Part shown: one piece after another, positions 27,383-36,192 of the stretch | How the letters are laid out: each line of letters starts with the position of its first letter | How positions within the stretch are numbered: position 1 is the first letter of the stretch | Assembly: GCF_000953135.1 (NCBI RefSeq) | Contig: NZ_LN614828.1 | Location: 62,001 to 126,000 of the forward strand | Source: Legionella fallonii LLAP-10 | GTDB taxonomy: Bacteria; Pseudomonadota; Gammaproteobacteria; Legionellales; Legionellaceae | Direction of reading: 5' to 3' | Length of the DNA stretch: 64,000 nt | Translations under genes and position numbers: made by a program | Notes under the pieces: model-generated | Seen by the model: only the letters and a program-made list of their open reading frames with translations | What the model was told of the DNA's origin: nothing | The model's database searches: none

Positions 27383-27584
27383 ATGGAGAACCTTTTTGGT
27401 TGGAGCGAGGTGTTTGATTATAGGCTTTATTTCAGAGGGATCATTATCACACTCTATGCGATAATTCTCTTTAGAGCGAATTCAAAGTAGCGGTTTTAAA
27501 ACGTTGCCAGAAAGTGCAAACGTTCTGTTTAAAGCAGGTAAAGGACAAAAAGGTCTGCAGGCAGAAGAAGTTGAACTCATATAG
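27383..27584 (+). pseudogene. Degenerate coding remnants in the patatin-phaB gap
   Basis: Within a 605-bp gap, a 35-codon open stretch from ATG 27383 (ENLFGWSEVFDYRLYFRG then a hydrophobic helix IIITLYAIILFRANSK) resembles the N-terminus of DUF421/YetF membrane proteins and ends at a stop at 27490. In another frame a coding-like tail (SSGFKTLPESANVLFKAGKG ... ending at 27584) follows. Both look like leftovers of decayed genes; the rest of the gap (27078-27382, 27585-27683) shows nothing I can name. Confidence 0.35.
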
Positions 27585-27683
27585 TCACTAATTAGTAGCC
27601 TATTTATCTCTATAAATAAATCTTTAGTTTACTAAAATACAATTAATTAACTTTTAAGACAAATAAAATTCAAGGAGGAATAG

Positions 27684-28427
27684 ATGAATAAACGAGTTGC
27701 TTTAGTAACAGGTGGAACAGGAGGTATTGGAACAACTATCTGTCAAGAGATGCACCAATTGAATTATCAAGTAGTTGCCTGTTATTTCAAAAATGGTGAT
27801 CACGATTTAGCAAGAGCTTGGCAAGCGCAACAAGTAGCTCAAGGATTTGAGATTGATATTGCTTATGCGGATAGTTCTTCATTCAAAGACTGTGAACACT
27901 TAACGGATTTGGTCATAGAAAAATACGGTACAATCGATGTGCTCGTCAACAATGCAGGGGTTACCAATGATGCAACATTAAAAAAAATGTCGCAAGAACA
28001 ATGGCATGATGTGATTAATGCGAATTTAAATAGCGTTTTTAATATGACGAAAACTGTATTACCCACTATGTTGGATAATAAGTACGGTCGCATTATTACT
28101 ATTTCTTCTATTAATGGCCGTAAAGGTCAGTTTGGCCAGTGTAATTATTCGGCAAGTAAATCAGCACTTTATGGATTTACTAAAAGCTTAGCCCAAGAAG
28201 TAGCTAAAAAAGAGATTACGGTGAATACAATCTCACCCGGTTATATTAAAACTGAAATGCTTGCATTCATCAAGGAAGATATTTTAAATTCTATCATCGC
28301 TCAAATTCCAGTGGGACGCTTAGGAAATCCCCAAGAAGTCGCTCGATTAGTTACTTTTCTTGCTGATGAGCAAAGTGGTTTCATTACAGGGGCAAACTTT
28401 GATATCAATGGTGGCCAATACATGTAG
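27684..28427 (+). CDS. phaB: Acetoacetyl-CoA reductase PhaB (complete copy)
   Basis: NADPH-dependent reductase making (R)-3-hydroxybutyryl-CoA for polyhydroxybutyrate storage. 247 residues, the full PhaB length: TGGTGGIG coenzyme motif (about 9-16), NNAG, catalytic Ser in ISSINGRKGQFGQ, Tyr-Lys in NYSASK, SPGYIKTEML, and C-terminal ITGANFDINGGQYM. A strong AGGAGG is 6-7 bases before the ATG. It is paralogous to the truncated copy at 1-542. A clear terminator lies between it and bdhA. Confidence 0.93.
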   Translation: MNKRVALVTGGTGGIGTTICQEMHQLNYQVVACYFKNGDHDLARAWQAQQVAQGFEIDIAYADSSSFKDCEHLTDLVIEKYGTIDVLVNNAGVTNDATLKKMSQEQWHDVINANLNSVFNMTKTVLPTMLDNKYGRIITISSINGRKGQFGQCNYSASKSALYGFTKSLAQEVAKKEITVNTISPGYIKTEMLAFIKEDILNSIIAQIPVGRLGNPQEVARLVTFLADEQSGFITGANFDINGGQYM

Positions 28428-28500
28428 CACCATGCGCGTGCGAATATTTAGAAAAACTCCGGAGAGAAGGCGAAGATAAAGTCAGATGACTTTCCAAACG

Positions 28501-28535
28501 CTATGCTGCGTTCAAGCAGCATAGATGTCTTTTTT
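28501..28535 (+). terminator. Rho-independent terminator after phaB
   Basis: Perfect 9-bp stem CTATGCTGC (28501-28509) / GCAGCATAG (28516-28524) with a 6-base loop, followed by a run of T (28530-28535). It separates phaB from bdhA and argues against starting bdhA at the upstream Leu/Met codon at 28525. Confidence 0.82.
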
Positions 28536-28569
28536 GAAAAAAACCGATGTAGTTACAGGGAGTGTACTC

Positions 28570-29352
28570 ATGAGATTAAAAAATAAAACAGCCCTAGTTA
28601 CAGGCGCTGCCAGTGGAATAGGTAAAGAAATCGCTTTTGTATATGCCAAAGAAGGCGCAAAAGTTGCTATTGCTGATTTCAATTTGGAGGCAGCACATGA
28701 TGTTGTTGACGAAATAAAATCCCAAGGTGGACAGGCTATGGCAGTAACCATGAATGTCGCTGACGAACAACAGGTCAATGAAGGTGTTGATGCCGTCGTA
28801 AAACAGTTTGGCGCAGTGGATATTCTGGTCAGCAATGCAGGAATTCAAATCATAGAATCAATCGATAAATTAGCCTTCTCCGATTGGAAAAAAATGCTAG
28901 CCATTCATTTAGATGGTGCCTTCTTAACTACTCGTGCGGCTCTAAAATATATGTATGCTTCAGGTAAAGGTGGAAGTATTATTTATATGGGATCTGTTTA
29001 TTCTAAAGAAGCCTCTGTTCTTAAAGCACCTTATGTTACAGCAAAACATGGTTTGATTGGTTTATGTCAAGTAGTCGCTAAAGAAGGTGCGGCTCACAAT
29101 GTGAGAGCTAATATTATTTGCCCTGGATTTGTCCGCACTCCTCTGGTGGATAAACAAATTCCAGAACAAGCTAAAGAACTAGGTATCAGTGAAGACGAGG
29201 TCATTAAAAAAGTAATGCTTAAAGATACCGTTAATGGTCAATTTACTACCACCGATGATGTAGCCCAAACTGCTTTATTTTTTGCATCATTTGAATCTAA
29301 TGCGTTAACCGGACAATCTCTTATTGTCAGTCATGGATGGTTCATGGAGTAA
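28570..29352 (+). CDS. bdhA: 3-Hydroxybutyrate dehydrogenase
   Basis: Short-chain dehydrogenase oxidising 3-hydroxybutyrate to acetoacetate with NAD+, the step that lets the cell use degraded polyhydroxybutyrate. 260 residues with [12 protein letters not shown] (coenzyme motif), NAGIQ, the Ser in YMGSVYS, the Tyr-Lys pair in [30 protein letters not shown] (a stretch characteristic of BDH) and the C-terminal [15 protein letters not shown] chose ATG 28570 because CAGGGAG lies just upstream and the earlier in-frame start overlaps the terminator stem. With phaB it covers both synthesis and use of the storage polymer. Confidence 0.92.
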   Translation: MRLKNKTALVTGAASGIGKEIAFVYAKEGAKVAIADFNLEAAHDVVDEIKSQGGQAMAVTMNVADEQQVNEGVDAVVKQFGAVDILVSNAGIQIIESIDKLAFSDWKKMLAIHLDGAFLTTRAALKYMYASGKGGSIIYMGSVYSKEASVLKAPYVTAKHGLIGLCQVVAKEGAAHNVRANIICPGFVRTPLVDKQIPEQAKELGISEDEVIKKVMLKDTVNGQFTTTDDVAQTALFFASFESNALTGQSLIVSHGWFME

Positions 29353-29384
29353 ATCATGGCAAACCAAAGTAAACTATTCGGCAC

Positions 29385-30599
29385 TTACAGTACTGCTATC
29401 AACGTAGCCCCAAGGTTAGGTTCATGAAAAAATGGAGGCTCTTTTTTTATTGCATAAAACCCATTGATGCTTGGCTTAACACCATCAAACGATTCCTGCA
29501 CCTCATCGGGTTGAACCACATCAATTTGTTCCAGGCGAATAATCTGTTGTTCCTGCCTGTCTAAAAGCTTACGATACCTCTGATTACTTTCTTCTAATTG
29601 TTTTGTAACTACAGAGAGTTTGCGTTCGGCATCACATATTCGGTCTGCTATCTCAACAAAGCTTTTCTCTTTATTGGTTAAAAAGTCCTCTAATCTTTTT
29701 AAAAAAGCAGCTCGCTGTTCTTTGTCTTGAATAACCATGTTAGAGAAGGTTTCAACTGTTCCACTTAAGACAAGTCCAACAGCTCTCGCCTGTTCGACCT
29801 CTTTTCCCATTTTCACTTTAATGTCATCAATTTCTTTTATTTTATCAGATAATTGATTTTGATTTTCTTTATACGCCTGAACAACCTGTTCTAATTGTTT
29901 TTGAGTATTTTCTAATACTTGAGACTGCTCCTCTACAGAACCTTTAAGGGATGTGGTGGTATGTTCAAGATCAACCTGGGTTGCACGAAGTTTTTTTTCG
30001 GTATCAGTCAGCTCAATGATTTCTGATTTTAATGTGTTAATCTGCTCACAAAATTGATCAACATTTTGGGTAAGGCGCGTATTTTCTTTCTGGAATACAT
30101 CGATTTCAATAGCCAGTTGTTCGCGTAAAAGTTCTAAAGTTGAAATAACCGAATCCAGCAAATCCACAAGACTTGAAATTCCTGCCTTCAAATGTTCGAT
30201 ATTGTCTGTATTTTGACTCTGATGATTATCAAGAAGAATGCTAGTGGCTGTATAAACAATTATCGTAACAATACTGAGCGTAATAAGGGCTGCTAGATTT
30301 GCAATGAGTCCAATCATCAAAAGAGGTATGGTGAGCACTGCACCTGCGGTAATTTTTTGCCCCAAGGGGATTTCATTCCAGAAACTGGCAGCACGTGACA
30401 GCCAACTGGAATTGTTATTCATTGATTGAATCAGTTTATTAAGATCTTCTTTAATTTTTTGTATTTTATTTTGAGTCGTTACGATCTTTTCAAAACGTTC
30501 TTCATCTTTTTTTGTTTTCTGAGCGAGAGTGTCCTGTTCCATGTGTTCTGATTGATGGATTGAAGACACCAACTCAAGTTCCACTTTTTGATACGACAT
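29385..30599 (-). CDS. Coiled-coil membrane protein, candidate IncA/YlfA-like Dot/Icm effector
   Basis: 404 residues: a polar, coiled-coil N-terminus (about 1-70), a hydrophobic hairpin (about 82-122, ITAGAVLTIPLLMIGLIANLAALITLSIVTIIVYTATSILL), then long coiled coils to about residue 365 and a short non-coiled tail. This is the layout of the Legionella SNARE-like effectors YlfA/LegC7 and YlfB/LegC2 and of chlamydial IncA proteins, which sit in the vacuole membrane and alter fusion. No Sec signal peptide. The C-terminus (last 20 residues) is mixed hydrophobic with few Glu, so a Dot/Icm signal is not obvious. Assignment is by architecture and is inference. Confidence 0.6.
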   Translation of the reverse strand: MSYQKVELELVSSIHQSEHMEQDTLAQKTKKDEERFEKIVTTQNKIQKIKEDLNKLIQSMNNNSSWLSRAASFWNEIPLGQKITAGAVLTIPLLMIGLIANLAALITLSIVTIIVYTATSILLDNHQSQNTDNIEHLKAGISSLVDLLDSVISTLELLREQLAIEIDVFQKENTRLTQNVDQFCEQINTLKSEIIELTDTEKKLRATQVDLEHTTTSLKGSVEEQSQVLENTQKQLEQVVQAYKENQNQLSDKIKEIDDIKVKMGKEVEQARAVGLVLSGTVETFSNMVIQDKEQRAAFLKRLEDFLTNKEKSFVEIADRICDAERKLSVVTKQLEESNQRYRKLLDRQEQQIIRLEQIDVVQPDEVQESFDGVKPSINGFYAIKKEPPFFHEPNLGATLIAVL

Positions 30600-31351
30600 G
30601 ATTCTTCCTTACAACGAATGGGTCATCCATTTTTTTTAAATCGAAATGGTGTCACCTGATTATCAGAGTAAAATTACGATAAGCAGGGTAACGGATAACC
30701 TCTTAATTATTGAGTTAATTACCAGTACCTTTTTTACGTATTGGATTGAGGTGTATCTGCGGTTTTTGAAGCAGCGTATAAAAACCGTGAAAATAAGGTC
30801 TTAAGGTTGCTTATTGAGAGGGGAAATTGATTTTTAATATTCAGAATGTTACTCATTACCACGTTTCCTTAATTTGGTTTGAAACAACAATCAACCGAGC
30901 GCTTTTCCTGGAACGGTTAAATCTTGGTCATTCTATCGGATAAATTGTGCTCAGTCACTTTCTTTTTTATGAACTTACAGTCTTGATGTTCCTCCAAACA
31001 GAAGAATTGTTTAAATCCTATCAATCAGGAAATAATTTATTGTTCTTATCCTTACTTACCGCACATGGTTACCCACAGAATTTGTGGATAATTTTATGAA
31101 ACTGTATTTGGAAGGTATTTATTATTGGGAACAGTGAAGGCTTTATATATAGAGATCTCAAGCTTAAGTGTTCCCCAAAAAAAACATTGAACAGTAAGTT
31201 ACATTAAAAAAATGAGTACTATAGTTTCTTAAATTCATTCTTATTGATGTATTAAAAATAACATATTGAATTAAATTTAAACGTTTATTTATTAGGGGCG
31301 ATGGGGTTTTTGCCTATCTAAAGGCATTTTAGATTAAAATTACTTAAAAAT
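30600..31351. other. Large AT-rich intergenic region, candidate replication origin
   Basis: About 750 bp between the coiled-coil gene and the 3' end of the replication gene, with no convincing open frame. It is rich in A/T runs (notably 31180-31300) and contains two inverted DnaA-box-like 9-mers at 31069-31091. These features fit an origin or its leading part, but no regular iteron array is visible by eye. Confidence 0.4.
31069..31091. promoter_or_regulatory. Pair of inverted DnaA boxes
   Basis: TTACCCACA (31069-31077, one mismatch to the consensus) faces TGTGGATAA (31083-31091), the exact reverse complement of the consensus DnaA box TTATCCACA, with 5 bp between. Such pairs are typical of bacterial and plasmid origins. 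Confidence 0.6.
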
Positions 31352-34300
31352 TTAAGCGAATTCGGGAATATCTGGATTGTCTAGCGTGAAAAACCGCTTT
31401 ATTTTCTTGAATGTTTCAATAAAAAATTCAGTGGTTGACGGCTCTTTTAAGCGGCAATTTGAGGTATCCAGAGGCGCTGAAATACCAGCAAGACCCTTAG
31501 CACGACGCATAATCAATGCATTTAACAGGTTAATGCGCTCAATATCCAGATGATAAAATCCATGTTCGGCTTTCCCTACTCTCTTTTGTTTTAAACCCAT
31601 TCTACCAAGTAACATAGAAAGGAAGCGTAAAGGGTCGCGTTGCAAAAGTTGCGCGGAGGGAACGGAGATGAGCCCTTGAAGAATGGCACGATGTTCTTCT
31701 ATCCAGGTTACAAAACCACTGTGAAGAATGGTGTCTTTGGTGTATTGATAATCGTGAAGCGCTAAGGTCTGATGGGTTGTGGTTAAATGCAGTGTTTCCA
31801 GCACTTTTTTATAAAGCAGTTGCAAGGTACTAAAATGCGTTAAATCCGCTGCAAATTGCGCCCCATCTTCAAGTTGGGCAACGAACCGTTTTTGCGCAAG
31901 GGCTGCATCACCCAAAGCAAGCTCTAAGGCTAATACCTGTTTTTTAAAGCGTCCATCATTATCCATATTCGCCATGGCGGTAATGGATACTTCATCTCGT
32001 TCCGACAGATTATAAAACTCAATAAGCTGCTGTTTTTTATACTGCCTGGATTCGCTCATTGTTTTGCGTGGTTTTTGAGCAAGCGCTACTAATTGAGCCG
32101 CGGTTAAGGGTAGCTGCTCCTGGCTGATAAGGGAGGCATCTTGTTCAATGCAGGCATTTTTAAATTGACGCAATTGTTGTTGGGTGGTTACATCAAGGGT
32201 GGTATCAAAATAGGTGAGCTTCATGCCATCATGTAACGCCAGCAGGGCAAATTGTTGGTAAAAATCATTAAAGCTTGCATGACGCGCCTGGGTCACTAAA
32301 AGAGTTAACTGTTCGTAATCAGGGTTTAGAATGATACGTTGTCCCTCTTTATCCAGATTCATGAGGCCAATATCATACTGATGTGTGTTTAACCACTTAG
32401 AGGCAATTACTTGCGGGTTTAAGGATTTAAAGGCTTGTCGTTTATCACAAAAGACGTGCAAGGTTTTGTGGTTTCGGATTCGTCCTAACGCTTGCATGCA
32501 ATCATTGGCGGTATTGACCTGTGCGTTAAACACACCGCCTACAAAATCAAAATGGCCGTTATCAATAGAAACACCGGTACTCACCGATGGAGTACATACC
32601 AGGTAATCATAACGTTTTGACACTTCATTGACGTTATTAAAAAAAGCCTGATTTTCAGTGTCACCCGCATTATCACTGGAAATATAAAGACCTTTCTTTT
32701 CAGGAAAGGCCATGTTCAGCGCTGAATAGGTTTTAAAGGCTTCCTTTTTGGAATTAAAGGCGAGATATACTTTTTGTTCTTGCTCTAAAGCCTGCATGGC
32801 GGTCATTTGCACGCTTTCGGGGCTGTCGTGAAAGGCTATTTGGCGCGCACTTCCTGGCTCAAAGCGGTTAAAATGAATGGTGACGGGTTGATTAGGGCAA
32901 AATCGTTGAACCATTTGTACTGTTGCTTGAGACAGATGTGCATCAAGGCAAATCAGACTTTTGGCATTTGTCATGACGTGTTGCAGTACAGAAAATATCA
33001 GGGGTTTTTGTTCAATATGGGAAGTCAGGCGTGCAAGAACCTGTTCGATTTCATCAATAATGACCACATCATAGTGTCTCAGTGAGCCTTCTGCGGTGAG
33101 TTTTCCTAAAGAATTGAGGCAAATGGCCAGGCGATGCTCGATTTGTAAGTCAAAATTATCACATTCATTGTAGCTGGTTAATCCTAAACGAGAAGCTGCA
33201 CTTTCCACTAATGAAATAAGATGGGTCGTGAATAAAATGGATTGTTTGGGGTTTTGTTTCACCAGGTGTTCTACGATGGCCGTTTTTCCTGTACCAATGG
33301 CAGAACGCACTAAATGTACGCCCTCTCGTTTAAATACATCATTGGGTAAATAACGACTGTTATAGGATAGCTTTACGCCATCTCTAAATTGACCAGGTGC
33401 CACCGCTCCATGGGCATGTTGGTTAAAATGTCGTAATTCATGCCATAAGCCTAAATGGATATCAGGTTTTTGGGGGATGGTTGAGACTAAGCGATTTAAT
33501 CCGTCTAACCGATGTAAATCATTAAAGTCAGTAGCCTCTTTAATCAGTTCTGAATCGAATGTTGAAAAATCAGGCGTGCAGACCAAGGTGCCTCTTAGTT
33601 TAAAAGCAGTACGGTTAGCTTGAATGAGTCCGGTGTTGCCTAAAACCCTACCAAATTTAGTTTTAATATCGGCTTTTTGCCAGTCATTATCAGCCCAGAT
33701 AATAATCTGTGTTTTAGGATAGTGGCGTTTTAATGATTTACATACAGGGAGCAAGTTAAAAGCATCAAGGGCTGCAAAGACAGGCTCACCAATCGCACGA
33801 TGGATGCTGGCAGCAGTTGCCACCCCTTCGCATACATGAATGGTGCATATTTTTTCAGGTAAGGAAGGACAACCTATCAGCGTAAAATGACCTTTTTTAG
33901 ATAAGCCTTTAGTAAATCGTTTCTGGCCGTCATTAAAAATGCGTTGCAGACCTAAAAAAGTATTATGGGTATCAATAATGGCTACTGCAATGTGATGCTT
34001 GGCGTGTTTAATTCCTGGAATAATACCCTCGGATAACCCTTTTCGTTTGAGGTAGTGACTATCGCCCGTATCAGGCATGGATTGCCAGGATTCTTTATCA
34101 CGAGCAATCCAGTCAATGGGATTGATTTCTGGTGTTATTGGCTCAATACGGGGTTTAATTGCTGTCTTTGCGGGTGATGAAAAAAGCCCTCCCCTCGCCT
34201 CTTGCCATAGTGCTTTAAGTACGGACTTGCTATCAAAGCGCTCAGAGTGACCACCGTGTCGAAAGGTGTAATAGGTCAAAGCGAGATAGGGGATCCCATC

Positions 34301-34546
34301 GCTGTTATATTCTATCGTTGCGCGATAGCTTTGTTTTTTAGCCGGTTTATCAATGTAATGCCATCGATTATCTACGATTAGGCTGCTTACAGGTGTTCGT
34401 AGGTCTTCCCCATGAATATTCAGAAATGCAATTGCCTCATCAATCAATCGAGCCTCGATGGAGTGCTTGTTCTCCGTTGCCCACTGGGCAAAAGACTTAC
34501 TACTCACTCGTTCTGACGAGTTATTATTCTTATTAAAAAATCCCAT
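31352..34546 (-). CDS. Plasmid replication protein with toprim (primase) and helicase domains, CyRepA1-like
   Basis: 1064 residues. The N-terminal third has primase-like features: a DNA-binding start, then a toprim domain (about 230-290, IHVCEGVATAASIHRAIGEPVFAALDAFNLLPV ... QIIIWADND). The middle has a superfamily 2-like helicase/ATPase core: Walker A SAIGTGKTA (about 418), Walker B VVIIDEIEQVLAR, and motifs such as VCTPSVSTGVSID and QALGRIRN (motif VI-like Arg). This primase-helicase arrangement is that of the CyRepA1/origin-binding plasmid replication proteins. It is the best candidate initiator for this replicon. Nested inverted repeats lie directly upstream and the DnaA-box pair downstream. 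Confidence 0.82.
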   Translation of the reverse strand: MGFFNKNNNSSERVSSKSFAQWATENKHSIEARLIDEAIAFLNIHGEDLRTPVSSLIVDNRWHYIDKPAKKQSYRATIEYNSDGIPYLALTYYTFRHGGHSERFDSKSVLKALWQEARGGLFSSPAKTAIKPRIEPITPEINPIDWIARDKESWQSMPDTGDSHYLKRKGLSEGIIPGIKHAKHHIAVAIIDTHNTFLGLQRIFNDGQKRFTKGLSKKGHFTLIGCPSLPEKICTIHVCEGVATAASIHRAIGEPVFAALDAFNLLPVCKSLKRHYPKTQIIIWADNDWQKADIKTKFGRVLGNTGLIQANRTAFKLRGTLVCTPDFSTFDSELIKEATDFNDLHRLDGLNRLVSTIPQKPDIHLGLWHELRHFNQHAHGAVAPGQFRDGVKLSYNSRYLPNDVFKREGVHLVRSAIGTGKTAIVEHLVKQNPKQSILFTTHLISLVESAASRLGLTSYNECDNFDLQIEHRLAICLNSLGKLTAEGSLRHYDVVIIDEIEQVLARLTSHIEQKPLIFSVLQHVMTNAKSLICLDAHLSQATVQMVQRFCPNQPVTIHFNRFEPGSARQIAFHDSPESVQMTAMQALEQEQKVYLAFNSKKEAFKTYSALNMAFPEKKGLYISSDNAGDTENQAFFNNVNEVSKRYDYLVCTPSVSTGVSIDNGHFDFVGGVFNAQVNTANDCMQALGRIRNHKTLHVFCDKRQAFKSLNPQVIASKWLNTHQYDIGLMNLDKEGQRIILNPDYEQLTLLVTQARHASFNDFYQQFALLALHDGMKLTYFDTTLDVTTQQQLRQFKNACIEQDASLISQEQLPLTAAQLVALAQKPRKTMSESRQYKKQQLIEFYNLSERDEVSITAMANMDNDGRFKKQVLALELALGDAALAQKRFVAQLEDGAQFAADLTHFSTLQLLYKKVLETLHLTTTHQTLALHDYQYTKDTILHSGFVTWIEEHRAILQGLISVPSAQLLQRDPLRFLSMLLGRMGLKQKRVGKAEHGFYHLDIERINLLNALIMRRAKGLAGISAPLDTSNCRLKEPSTTEFFIETFKKIKRFFTLDNPDIPEFA

Positions 34547-34560
34547 TATACATGTCCCTT

Positions 34561-34665
34561 ACACCAAAAAATCTTGATGTTTATAGGGAACAAAGCTAAA
34601 CTAGTCAGTGTGTTGATCCAAAAATTTCAATTTTATTGAGTATTTTTGGTGTTTAGCTTTGTTCC
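34561..34665. repeat. Nested inverted repeats upstream of the replication gene
   Basis: ACACCAAAAA (34561-34570) pairs with TTTTTGGTGT (34643-34652), and GGAACAAAGCTAAAC (34587-34601) pairs exactly with GTTTAGCTTTGTTCC (34651-34665). They begin 15 bp upstream of the rep start codon and probably form the rep promoter/operator or part of the origin. The rest of the 434-bp gap up to parA is AT-rich and without genes. Confidence 0.7.
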
Positions 34666-34980
34666 GAGCTAATTGTTATATTTTGTTGAGGAAGAGTTTG
34701 CAGACTTTTCCTCAATGCTCTTAATTTACGATATACCTCTCATCATTTTATTGTCCTTAATTTAATCACCCAACATTAACTAACTAGTTCATATGGCTTG
34801 CTATTAAATTACAAAATCTCTTTGTGTACAACTACTCTTTCAATACTCTATAACAACCCAATAAAATCCGCAATATATCGTTATAAAAAATAAAAAACAC
34901 GGAATTTAGAATTTATCACTTGATAAATAACGAATTAACCTATAAATTTAAATTTCATCTTTTTTATAAAAAGGAAATAA

Positions 34981-36192
34981 ATGAAAAATCAGGCGGGAAT
35001 TGAATATATAAGATCATTAATAGCTCGTGGAGAAAGTGTTTTACGACAAATAGAAGAAAGTGGAAGGACACCAAACAATAAAAAAATATTGGAAAGAAGA
35101 TGGTCATTGAAAGAAGCTGCTGAGTTGGTGGATAGATCAAGTAGTTCTATTCTTAAAATACAAAATCAACTGATTGCTGATGGACTTCTTGATAATCTTG
35201 AAAAATATGAATCAACGAATCGAATTTCTGGTTATACATTAAAACAGATAAATCAATTTAGAAGTCATTTTAAAACTTTTCCAAGAAGAGATTCGTCTTT
35301 AGATGACTGCTTAACTTTGGCCATTCAAACTTTTAAAGGAGGTGTTGGAAAATCAGTGACCAGTGTTGCCGCAGCGCAATATTTTGCCACCATGGGGTAT
35401 AGGGTTTTATTTATAGACATGGACTCACAAGCGTCTTCTACGAGTAGCTTTGGTTATATTCCTGATCGCGATATTGATGACAATAGTACATTGTTACCAT
35501 ATTTCAAAGGGGAAAGAGATAGTTTGCATTATTGTATTAGGAAAACATATTGGGAAGGATTGGATATTATCCCATCAAATTTACAACTTTATAATCTTGA
35601 GCTTGGTATAGCAGAACAAATCAGGGATTTGCCAACAATTGAAAAAAATTATGTTTTTACAGAGCTTAAGCAAGGAATTGACACGGTTAAAGATTCATAT
35701 GATTTAGTTATTATAGATAGCCCACCTGCATTAGGTTTTACTTCGATGAATATTTTATGTGCGGCAGATGCCATTATTGTTCCAACACCGCCAGCACTTT
35801 ATGAGTTTAGCTCTACTGTTCAATATCTTAGAATGATAGAAAATGTCATTGAAATGATAAATTCTGAAAAAGAATATAGATTCATTAAAATCTTAGCAAC
35901 AGATGTTTTCCCAAATCAAATTAATCATAGAGAATTTCTCCCTATTATGCAGGATGTATTTGGGTATCATATGATGAGCAAGTATTTTTTACATACTACT
36001 GAAATAGGTAATGCTGCCATTGATTTTCAAACTGCACTAGAGGTGCGAAGGCCACAAAAAAGAGCTCTTAACATTATTAATTCTTTTTGTAAGGAGATTG
36101 AAGTAGAAATATGGAAAACATGGCCAAGCAAATTTAAGAAATTAGAAAAAGAAGGAAAATTTGTATTAGGAGGTGAAAATGTCTACGCGTAA
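34981..36192 (+). CDS. parA: ParA-family partition ATPase (P1/type Ia-like)
   Basis: Walker-type ATPase that distributes plasmid copies over the nucleoid. Of 403 residues the first 100 contain a helix-turn-helix (RRWSLKEAAELVDRSSSSILKIQNQLIADG), as in P1 ParA, which also represses its own operon. The deviant Walker A KGGVGKS is at about 118-124, Walker A' VLFIDMDSQAS follows and Walker B is LVIIDSPPALG. A strong AAAGGAA precedes the ATG. parB starts within its last codons, so the two form one operon. Confidence 0.93.
   Translation: MKNQAGIEYIRSLIARGESVLRQIEESGRTPNNKKILERRWSLKEAAELVDRSSSSILKIQNQLIADGLLDNLEKYESTNRISGYTLKQINQFRSHFKTFPRRDSSLDDCLTLAIQTFKGGVGKSVTSVAAAQYFATMGYRVLFIDMDSQASSTSSFGYIPDRDIDDNSTLLPYFKGERDSLHYCIRKTYWEGLDIIPSNLQLYNLELGIAEQIRDLPTIEKNYVFTELKQGIDTVKDSYDLVIIDSPPALGFTSMNILCAADAIIVPTPPALYEFSSTVQYLRMIENVIEMINSEKEYRFIKILATDVFPNQINHREFLPIMQDVFGYHMMSKYFLHTTEIGNAAIDFQTALEVRRPQKRALNIINSFCKEIEVEIWKTWPSKFKKLEKEGKFVLGGENVYA

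Noticed and set aside
29385..30599. Reading the coiled-coil gene as a phage tape-measure or chemoreceptor protein
   Set aside because: No phage genes are nearby, there is no signalling domain, and the single hairpin followed by coiled coil fits IncA/YlfA architecture better.
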